Positions 1-4,735 of a stretch of 5,148 nucleotides of DNA are shown piece by piece (position 1 is the stretch's first letter; each line of letters begins with the position of its first letter). Made by a program: the position numbers and the translations under genes. The DNA is from Flavobacteriaceae bacterium (lineage in GTDB: Bacteria > Bacteroidota > Bacteroidia > Flavobacteriales > Flavobacteriaceae). The notes under the pieces are model-generated. The model worked only from the letters and a program-made list of their open reading frames with translations. It was not told the origin of the DNA and did not search any database. The stretch covers positions 1 to 5,148 of the forward strand of contig JAUXCI010000200.1 in the NCBI GenBank assembly GCA_030618945.1. Reading direction: 5' to 3'.

Positions 1-231
1 AAAACCGATCATTTGGCTGATACCGTTGATTATGTGCATCTCAACAAAATCGTAAAAGAGGAAATGGCGGTTCGCACCAAATTACTTGAAACGGTAGCTA
101 CCCTGATATTAGATCGAATTTTATTGGAAATCCCTTTGGTCAACAAAGCTAAAATCAAGGTTTCCAAATTAAACCCTCCCATAGGTGGCAACGTAGAAAT
201 GGTTTCCATCATTATGGAAAGAATCCGTTAG
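1..231 (+). CDS. folB: Dihydroneopterin aldolase, C-terminal part (5'-truncated by window edge)
   Basis: The reading frame is open from base 1 to a TAG at 229-231 and gives 76 residues of the C-terminal part of a protein. The start of the fragment (KTDHLADTVDY) matches the conserved D-x-L-x-DTV-x-Y stretch of FolB. The end (SKLNPPIGG, then a hydrophobic strand closing in ER) matches the last strands of the fold; the Lys in SKLNPP (fragment residue 56) aligns with the catalytic lysine of the family. FolB is a cytosolic folate-pathway enzyme that cleaves 7,8-dihydroneopterin to 6-hydroxymethyl-7,8-dihydropterin and glycolaldehyde. Full proteins are about 120 residues, so roughly the first 40-45 lie outside the window; the TTG at 13 is an internal leucine codon, not a start. 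The stop overlaps the stop of the convergent membrane-protein gene by 4 nt. Recognition is by motif memory, not a search. Confidence 0.88.
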   Translation, partial: KTDHLADTVDYVHLNKIVKEEMAVRTKLLETVATLILDRILLEIPLVNKAKIKVSKLNPPIGGNVEMVSIIMERIR

Positions 232-1100
232 TCACATTCATTTTCTTCCAGATATAATTCAGGTGTTCTAAAATGATATATGATTCCAAATAGTGAAACA
301 AAGGCTGTTATTATCGAAAAAAGGAGGCCTATAGTCACGGCTTGCGAACTATCAATTTCTAACATTTTGGAAGCCTCATAGAATACGAATTCTCTAATCC
401 CTATTCCAGCAAAAGAGAAAATAGACAGTACGGATGATACTAAGAAAACAAGCACATAACTCATGACGTTTTGTGGCACGTCCAAACTATAAATAATGCA
501 AATAACAGACCCCACTTGCAAAAGTTGAACAAGTAAAGAACTCAAAAGGCCAAATAAATAAATTTGCTTAAACTTTGGGAAGGAATACAGGGTGAAAAAA
601 TACGAAGCTCCTATAACCAGCAGTATTCCAATCGGTATTATAAAGAAAGTCCATGGTTTTGGCAAGAGCTCAAAGCTGATTGAAAAAAGAATGAGACCAA
701 TAGCTGTGAGGCCCATAAAACGATCCATAAATACAGCAGCAGATAGGCTCTTGACACTCCACTGGAATTTCTTATGGAGCTTATAGATCTTATATGCGTC
801 ACCCCCAATTCCGCCGGGAATAAAAAAATTATAGAACATCCCCACCAGATAAAGTGCATAATTACTATTTGCCGACAATTGAAAACCAGATGCTTTAAAA
901 AATAGCAGGAGTCGTTTAGCAGAAACCCATTGTGAAGTCAGAAATAGTAAAATCGACAAAACTATAAATGACCATTTGACGCCTTGGATGATTATCCAAA
1001 CATCTGCGAATTTTATTTTGGTAAACACGAAATACAACAAGAAAACACTGATGGCTATTTTAAATATAGTAGATAGCGTTTTTTTCTTATTCGTTTTCAA
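228..1100 (-). CDS. Lysylphosphatidylglycerol synthase TM-region family membrane protein (UPF0104/YbhN-like)
   Basis: This 290-residue protein is almost entirely hydrophobic, with about seven to eight predicted membrane segments (for example residues 10-27, 43-60, 130-146, 151-170, 182-205, 212-230 and 255-275). It carries the signature motifs of the LPG_synthase_TM family: N-x-x-I-PGGIGGD at about 91-101, a DR pair at 126-127 and GIGIREF at 232-238. This domain is homologous to the flippase half of MprF, but there is no aminoacyl-transferase domain, so it should not be called a lysyl-PG synthase. Members are often found beside DPM1-like glycosyltransferases, as here, and are thought to move or handle lipids. 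The predicted start is a TTG at 1098-1100, because the upstream frame is open to a stop at 1158-1160 without any ATG, GTG or TTG, and the first in-frame ATG downstream is codon 88. It overlaps the 3' end of the upstream GT2 gene by 14 nt, which implies translational coupling. The function is inferred. Confidence 0.85.
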   Translation of the reverse strand: MKTNKKKTLSTIFKIAISVFLLYFVFTKIKFADVWIIIQGVKWSFIVLSILLFLTSQWVSAKRLLLFFKASGFQLSANSNYALYLVGMFYNFFIPGGIGGDAYKIYKLHKKFQWSVKSLSAAVFMDRFMGLTAIGLILFSISFELLPKPWTFFIIPIGILLVIGASYFFTLYSFPKFKQIYLFGLLSSLLVQLLQVGSVICIIYSLDVPQNVMSYVLVFLVSSVLSIFSFAGIGIREFVFYEASKMLEIDSSQAVTIGLLFSIITAFVSLFGIIYHFRTPELYLEENECD

Positions 1101-2034
1101 TGCTTGTGATTTTTCTAATATTGTAGGGGCGTTTGTTCTGAGATTCGTAGTAGGTTTTCATCAGTAAATCAGTCACTATACCAATAGTAAATAATTGAAT
1201 ACCTACTAAAATCAATAGTACACTTAAGATCAACAAAGGCCTGTTTCCTATATCATTTCCCATCAACTTGACAATCAAAAGATATACACTGAATATACTT
1301 CCAAGACCAAATAAGAAGATTCCTACATTACCAAAAAGATAAATAGGTTTTTGCAAATATTTTCTTTGAAACAAAATCAGTAAAAGGTCATTGATTACCT
1401 TGGTTGTTCGCCCAAGGCCGTATTTGGATACGCCAAATTTTCTGGAATGATGCTTCACTTTCACCTCTGTTAACCGAGCCCCATTCATATGAGCCATCAA
1501 GGCAATAAAGCGATGTAACTCTCCATAGAGATTCAGTTCATTAGCCGTCTCTTTAGTGAAAATCTTTAAGGCACATCCGTGATCTTTTATATCTAGTTTG
1601 GTTGTCTTCTTAATAATATAGTTGGCAATTTTCGAAGGAAAAGTACGTATAAGCGTATCTTGCCTCTTTTGCCTGATTCCTGTTACAACATCATAGTCTC
1701 CATCTTGTAAAACATCCATCATCATTGGAATATCAGAAGGGTCATTTTGCATATCCCCATCCATAGTAACGATATAATCTCCATGCGCATATTCAATTCC
1801 AGCCATCAAGGCAGAACTTTGACCATAATTCTTTTTCATTTCTATTAAAACAACAGAAGGGTTCTTCATGTTTTTTACGTCTTGACGAGTATTGTCTGTA
1901 GAGTAATCATCAATAAAAATAATCTCGTATTTAAAGTCGGTCAAGGCGTCTTCAATCCCTTTCGTAAGCAGTTCAATATTGCCTTCTTCGTTGTAAACAG
2001 GGATCACTATGGAGAGAAAAGAGTCTTTTTTCAT
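1087..2034 (-). CDS. Family 2 glycosyltransferase, GtrB/DPM1-like (polyprenyl-phosphate sugar synthase)
   Basis: The protein has 315 residues. The N-terminal GT-A domain shows IPVYNEE at 11-17, IDDYSTDNT at 41-49 (nucleotide-binding strand), the metal-binding MDGDMQNDP at 91-99 and HGCALK at 152-157. It also has HRFI at 174-177 and a basic RKFGVSKYG at 198-206, the stretch that in GtrB/DPM-type enzymes lies near the membrane and the lipid phosphate. Two C-terminal membrane helices follow at about 233-257 and 266-292. Length and layout match GtrB, ArnC and bacterial DPM-like enzymes, which transfer a sugar from an NDP-sugar or GDP-sugar to undecaprenyl phosphate on the cytoplasmic face. The donor sugar cannot be read from the sequence. 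The start is ATG at 2032-2034 with no Shine-Dalgarno sequence. It is the first gene of a two-gene operon with the LPG_TM protein and is divergent from a GT-C enzyme, a natural consumer of its lipid-linked product. Confidence 0.9.
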   Translation of the reverse strand: MKKDSFLSIVIPVYNEEGNIELLTKGIEDALTDFKYEIIFIDDYSTDNTRQDVKNMKNPSVVLIEMKKNYGQSSALMAGIEYAHGDYIVTMDGDMQNDPSDIPMMMDVLQDGDYDVVTGIRQKRQDTLIRTFPSKIANYIIKKTTKLDIKDHGCALKIFTKETANELNLYGELHRFIALMAHMNGARLTEVKVKHHSRKFGVSKYGLGRTTKVINDLLLILFQRKYLQKPIYLFGNVGIFLFGLGSIFSVYLLIVKLMGNDIGNRPLLILSVLLILVGIQLFTIGIVTDLLMKTYYESQNKRPYNIRKITSIENE

Positions 2035-2070
2035 AAGAAATAAATCGGGACTAAAATTAGTATAATTATC

Positions 2071-2100
2071 TTGATTAATGATATTATTATCTTAATTTTA
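2071..2100 (+). promoter_or_regulatory. Putative Bacteroidetes-type promoter for the GT-C gene
   Basis: A TTG at 2071-2073 is followed after 19 nt by TAATTTTA at 2093-2100, which matches the Bacteroidetes -7 box TAnnTTTG at all fixed positions except the last. The spacing is identical to that of the stronger promoter in front of the tRNA gene in this window. Transcription would start near 2106, giving a 5' leader of about 50 nt that opens with the palindrome at 2105-2124. The assignment is by consensus only. Confidence 0.45.
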
Positions 2101-2104
2101 CCTC

Positions 2105-2124
2105 ATCCTGATAGCTGTCGGGAT
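2105..2124 (+). repeat. 20-nt imperfect palindrome / leader hairpin
   Basis: The two arms ATCCTGAT and GTCGGGAT flank AGCT. Read as + strand RNA, all eight arm pairs form (six Watson-Crick, two G-U); in the minus-strand RNA those two become A-C mismatches. It lies between the putative GT-C promoter and the ATG at 2159, close to the predicted transcription start. It could be a leader stem-loop, a protein-binding dyad, or one copy of a dispersed intergenic repeat. There is no following T-run, so it is not a terminator on the + strand. Confidence 0.6.
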
Positions 2125-2158
2125 CATATTAGCAGATCCAATCTTATCCATTCTATTC

Positions 2159-3826
2159 ATGCCTTCGATTTTATCCAGCAAAAATCTTACTTTTTTATAC
2201 GCGCTTTTAGCCTTGGTTTATGTATCAGGATTGTTTATTCCTTTGATGGAAAACGACTCGGCTCAGCATGCCACTATGGCCATGCGTATGTATTTAAAAA
2301 ATGATTTTATTCATCTCTTTAAAGGTTTTGAAGAATATTTAGACAAACCTCATATGCACTTTTGGCTGGGGGCTTTATCGTTTAAAATATTTGGGGTTTC
2401 CCATTGGGCGTATCGGATACCAGCACTCCTTTTTACTGTTTTGGGCGCCTATTCCAGTTTTGGACTCGCAAAAGAATTATACGGAAAAATGGCGGGGCAC
2501 TTGGCTGCTTTGATCTTTTTATCAGCCCAGGCAATCATACTTGCCAATCATGATGTTAGAACAGATGCCGTTTTGACCGGCGCCAGTATTTTTGCTTTGT
2601 GGCAATTGGCTGCCTACATCAACAAAGGGTATTTGTTACATGCCGTTTTGGGTTCTGTTGGTACGGCAATTGCTTTTAGCACAAAAGGACTTTTAGGTAT
2701 TTTTTTTATAGCCATTCCTGTTTTTTGCCACCTTTTGTATACGCGAAAATGGAAAAGACTGTGGTCATGGAAAGTGATTGTTGGACTACTGGCATTCCTT
2801 TTAACTATCCTACCCATGTTATATGCTTATTACATGCAGTTCGATATCCATCCTGATAAAGTGGTTAACGGGCAAACTCATGTTTCGGGCATCAAATTTA
2901 TTTTTTGGGATCAGAGCTTTAACAGATTGACAGGTTCTGGATTTGAAAGTAACAATACAGATTATTTTTTCTTCTTCCATACCCTACTTTGGGCCTTTTT
3001 GCCCTGGGCCTTTATTACCTATGTGGCTATTTTTGATCGCAGTCGGCAATTCCTTACATCAAAATTTAAATATCTGAAAGGAATGGAATTCCTGACTCTT
3101 GGAGGATTCTGGCTGACCATGATCATCATCAATACCTCGAAGTCCAAATTACCCCATTATATGAATAGCCTGTTTCCAGTTTTAGCAGTTTTACTTGCAG
3201 GTTATTTGGTTTACTTGTTTAAAGAAAAAAAGGTCAAGCAGTTAAAACGACTTTTGACGGTTCAATACGTGATAGTAATTTTGGCAACAAGCTTGAGTCT
3301 CATCCTCATTTTTATGGTTTTCCACTTGCCATCAGTACCTCTCTTGTTAGTATACTTGGCTTTATTTTCACTCTTGATTTATACTTTGTTTCAAAAAAAA
3401 GAACATCTGTATAAAATCATCACGGTTTCGGTACTGTTTTCTGTCTTCTTAAACTTTAGCCTGAACACGCAGTTCTACCCTAAGCTCTTACAATACCAGG
3501 CCGGTAATAATATGGTTACGATCATTGAGGACAATAAGATCAATACTGAAGATATTTATTTATTTGAAGACGCTCACAGCTGGACCCTTAGTTTTTATAC
3601 CAAGAGGCAAACTCCTGAAATTTCATTGTCAGAAATAAAAAAACATCATGGAAAATGGATTTTTGTGTATGACAAGGATATTGAGAAATTAAAAGAAAAT
3701 GATATCCAGTGGGATGAAAGTTTTGAGACTCCTCACTATAGAATTACCATGCTTTCCCTACCTTTTTTAAATCCTAACACGAGAGCATCTCAATTAAAAA
3801 AAGCGTATTTATTAAAGATTCATTAG
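2159..3826 (+). CDS. ArnT/PMT-like GT-C glycosyltransferase (GT39/GT83 superfamily membrane protein)
   Basis: The protein has 555 residues, with roughly eleven to twelve membrane segments in the first 435 and a soluble C-terminal tail of about 120. The family landmarks are in order: an acidic END at 31-33 in the first periplasmic loop, where D33 aligns with the catalytic Asp of ArnT's DET motif; YLDKPHMHFW at 60-69, equivalent to ArnT's YFEKP loop; a YRIP at 85-88; HDVRTD at 131-136; STKG at 174-177; and SKSKLPHY at 327-334, matching the SKxKLPxY motif. Enzymes of this type take a sugar from a polyprenyl-phosphate carrier and attach it to lipid A, another glycan or a protein on the periplasmic side. 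The acceptor is unknown here; similarity to ArnT does not prove aminoarabinose transfer. The start is ATG 2159, the only ATG before the first membrane helix; upstream the frame opens at 2096 without another ATG. It is divergent from the GT2 gene, and its stop overlaps the phosphatase stop by 4 nt. Confidence 0.88.
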   Translation: MPSILSSKNLTFLYALLALVYVSGLFIPLMENDSAQHATMAMRMYLKNDFIHLFKGFEEYLDKPHMHFWLGALSFKIFGVSHWAYRIPALLFTVLGAYSSFGLAKELYGKMAGHLAALIFLSAQAIILANHDVRTDAVLTGASIFALWQLAAYINKGYLLHAVLGSVGTAIAFSTKGLLGIFFIAIPVFCHLLYTRKWKRLWSWKVIVGLLAFLLTILPMLYAYYMQFDIHPDKVVNGQTHVSGIKFIFWDQSFNRLTGSGFESNNTDYFFFFHTLLWAFLPWAFITYVAIFDRSRQFLTSKFKYLKGMEFLTLGGFWLTMIIINTSKSKLPHYMNSLFPVLAVLLAGYLVYLFKEKKVKQLKRLLTVQYVIVILATSLSLILIFMVFHLPSVPLLLVYLALFSLLIYTLFQKKEHLYKIITVSVLFSVFLNFSLNTQFYPKLLQYQAGNNMVTIIEDNKINTEDIYLFEDAHSWTLSFYTKRQTPEISLSEIKKHHGKWIFVYDKDIEKLKENDIQWDESFETPHYRITMLSLPFLNPNTRASQLKKAYLLKIH

Positions 3827-3840
3827 TGTAAAGAATCTTT
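3814..3840. repeat. Inverted repeat straddling convergent stop codons
   Basis: AAAGATTC (3814-3821) and GAATCTTT (3833-3840) form a perfect 8-bp stem around an 11-nt loop that contains both overlapping stop codons (3823-3826). On the + strand the stem runs into TTTTG, and a run of seven T lies at 3852-3858. It may be a weak bidirectional 3'-end signal. The U-tract is poor and a stem of this size can arise by chance in AT-rich DNA. Confidence 0.35.
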
Positions 3841-4407
3841 TGAACCGAGTCTTTTTTTGTAGCTTATAAGGTATTTTCCCTTCCTGGAATCCTTTCCAAA
3901 ATTACTAAACGGGACGATCATTCTTGTGTCTTGCCTGGCTTCTTCATTGCTGTAATCTTCATATTCAATATTGTATAAAGCGCCAAATAAAACTGCTCTT
4001 CCAATTCCGTCATGGCAATGGATCAAAACAGGATATTTTGTTGAATCACTCATTATTTTATAGAAATCTGTCAGGGTACTGTCGGCCGGAACCTGAAGGG
4101 TAGGAATATTAATGTGTTCTACACCGTCCATTCTATCTGCAACTTCTTGTTCGGCCATGATCTGTTCGGTTTTACCTCCGTTCAATTCATCTTGAAAGTC
4201 CCCGATTCTAAGATCAACAATGGTCTTGATACCATATTCCGTCAAGTAACTTTCCAACTTCTCAGGAGGAATCGCAGCCGATCTATAAACCTTATCCTTT
4301 TTAACCTCGGTAAATCTATAATTAAAATTTATCGCATAGACTCTCCATAGAACAATAGCCCCTACAACGGCCAAAATTCCTAGAAATACTTTTATTTTAT
4401 TTGACAT
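3823..4407 (-). CDS. Membrane-anchored tyrosine/dual-specificity-type protein phosphatase
   Basis: The protein has 194 residues. A short basic N-terminus (MSNKIK) precedes one hydrophobic helix at about 7-24, which looks like a signal anchor rather than a cleaved signal. The rest resembles a DSP-like cysteine phosphatase: VYRSAAIPPEKLESYL at 40-55, the GIKTIVDLR strand at 59-67, and the P-loop HCHDGIGR at 130-137, which fits HCX5R with nucleophile C131 and phosphate-binding R137. The general acid may be one of D94, D109 or D114; I cannot choose. The catalytic set appears intact, so activity is likely, but the substrate could be phosphotyrosine or a lipid or sugar phosphate. If positive-inside holds, the domain faces the periplasm. 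The start is ATG 4405-4407, about 37 nt downstream of a TAAATTTG promoter box; no Shine-Dalgarno is visible. It converges on the GT-C gene with overlapping stops. Confidence 0.82.
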   Translation of the reverse strand: MSNKIKVFLGILAVVGAIVLWRVYAINFNYRFTEVKKDKVYRSAAIPPEKLESYLTEYGIKTIVDLRIGDFQDELNGGKTEQIMAEQEVADRMDGVEHINIPTLQVPADSTLTDFYKIMSDSTKYPVLIHCHDGIGRAVLFGALYNIEYEDYSNEEARQDTRMIVPFSNFGKDSRKGKYLISYKKRLGSKDSLH

Positions 4408-4443
4408 GATAATTCAATTTTTACAGGCGCAATCTAAAGCATG

Positions 4444-4451
4444 CAAATTTA
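4444..4451 (-). promoter_or_regulatory. Putative -7 promoter box for the phosphatase gene
   Basis: On the minus strand this reads TAAATTTG, a perfect match to the Bacteroidetes -7 consensus TAnnTTTG. It lies 36 nt before the phosphatase ATG, which gives a leader of about 30 nt. No TTG stands at the expected -33 distance, so the upstream half is missing or degenerate. It shares a 14-nt sequence with the oppositely oriented tRNA promoter. Confidence 0.45.
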
Positions 4452-4515
4452 GTCAATAAATTAATACTATGATTTTAGCGCCTTTAAAATCTTGTGTTTG
4501 TAAAAGTCAGATTAA

Positions 4516-4548
4516 TTGTTGCTATCCTTAAATTTTTATTTAAATTTG
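4516..4548 (+). promoter_or_regulatory. Promoter of the tRNA-Cys gene
   Basis: TTGTTG at 4516-4521 is followed after 19 nt by TAAATTTG at 4541-4548, a full match to the TTG-N19-TAnnTTTG architecture of the Bacteroidetes primary sigma factor. Transcription would start at about 4554-4556, only a few nucleotides before the mature tRNA 5' end at 4561. This is the most convincing promoter in the window. Confidence 0.7.
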
Positions 4549-4560
4549 CATGCTCATTTT

Positions 4561-4631
4561 GGCGTCATGGCCGAGCGGCTAGGCAGAGCTCTGCAAAAGC
4601 TCGTACAGCGGTTCGAATCCGCTTGACGCCT
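4561..4631 (+). tRNA. tRNA-Cys (anticodon GCA)
   Basis: The full cloverleaf folds by eye. The 7-bp acceptor stem is GGCGTCA (4561-4567) with TGACGCC (4624-4630). The D arm has a 3-bp stem GCC/GGC with GG in its loop. The 5-bp anticodon stem GAGCT/AGCTC (4586-4590, 4598-4602) encloses the loop CTGCAAA with anticodon GCA at 4593-4595. The variable loop GTAC is short, and the T arm AGCGG/CCGCT encloses TTCGAAT. The discriminator base is T4631, as expected for tRNA-Cys. CCA is not encoded and must be added by the nucleotidyltransferase. It decodes UGC directly and UGU by wobble. It has its own promoter and terminator, so it looks monocistronic. Confidence 0.97.
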
Positions 4632-4641
4632 CTTAATTAAG

Positions 4642-4677
4642 ACCTCATTAGCTCAATTTTGCTAATGAGGTTTTTTG
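4642..4677 (+). terminator. Rho-independent terminator after tRNA-Cys
   Basis: CCTCATTAGC (4643-4652) and GCTAATGAGG (4661-4670) form a perfect 10-bp stem around the 8-nt loop TCAATTTT. The A at 4642 can pair with T4671 to extend it. Six T residues follow at 4671-4676, then GTTTT. The stem begins 11 nt after the tRNA end and separates the tRNA transcript from the MBL gene. Confidence 0.92.
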
Positions 4678-4700
4678 TTTTATTTAACACTATTTTGCGC

Positions 4701-4717
4701 TATTTTTTGCATATTTG
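4701..4717 (+). promoter_or_regulatory. Weak candidate -7 boxes upstream of the MBL-fold gene
   Basis: Two near matches to TAnnTTTG lie here: TATTTTTT at 4701-4708 and CATATTTG at 4710-4717. Neither has a TTG at the usual 19-nt spacing, although a TTTG at 4674-4677 sits 23 nt before the first. Because a strong terminator precedes it, the MBL gene needs its own promoter in this 60-nt gap, but which box serves is undecided. Confidence 0.25.
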
Positions 4718-4735
4718 TCAATCAAAAAATTGCTC

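Larger units (their letters stand above)
4438..4554. repeat. 14-nt inverted repeat pairing two divergent promoters
   Basis: TAAATTTGCATGCT at 4541-4554 on the + strand recurs exactly on the minus strand at 4438-4451. The copies point away from each other, each spans a -7 box plus the expected start region, and each includes the palindrome GCATGC. The identity continues beyond the promoter consensus. It may reflect a shared regulator, or chance. Confidence 0.5.

Noticed and set aside
203..220. Hairpin TTTCCAT-CATT-ATGGAAA near the folB end as a terminator
   Set aside because: It has a 7-bp AT-rich stem with no T-run on either strand, lies within folB coding sequence, and stems of this size are expected by chance in 5 kb.
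13..231. Treating TTG at 13 as the start of a small 72-aa gene
   Set aside because: The frame is open to base 1 and the residues before it continue the FolB motif, so this is the truncated end of a longer gene.
592..859. Overlapping open frames inside the LPG_TM gene (592-786 + and 638-859 -)
   Set aside because: They lie fully within a well-recognised membrane protein gene, show no family motif, and have compositions expected of shadow frames.
228..1100. Naming the membrane protein mprF / lysyl-PG synthase
   Set aside because: At 290 residues it contains only the flippase-like membrane region and lacks the C-terminal aminoacyl-transferase domain.
2071..2304. 77-aa + strand frame starting upstream of the GT-C gene
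   Set aside because: It overlaps the GT-C coding start in another frame, begins inside the putative promoter, and has no recognisable motif; it is a chance frame.
2159..3826. Naming the GT-C gene arnT
   Set aside because: Only superfamily landmarks are shared; there is no aminoarabinose pathway gene (arnA, arnB, arnD) in the window and many GT39/GT83 enzymes use other sugars.
4114..4350. 78-aa + strand frame opposite the phosphatase
   Set aside because: It is antisense to a phosphatase with an intact HCX5R motif; no start signal or motif of its own.
4561..4677. tRNA-Cys as a mobile-element attachment site
   Set aside because: No integrase gene or direct repeat of the tRNA 3' end is visible within the window; the tRNA is followed directly by its own terminator and an ordinary gene.
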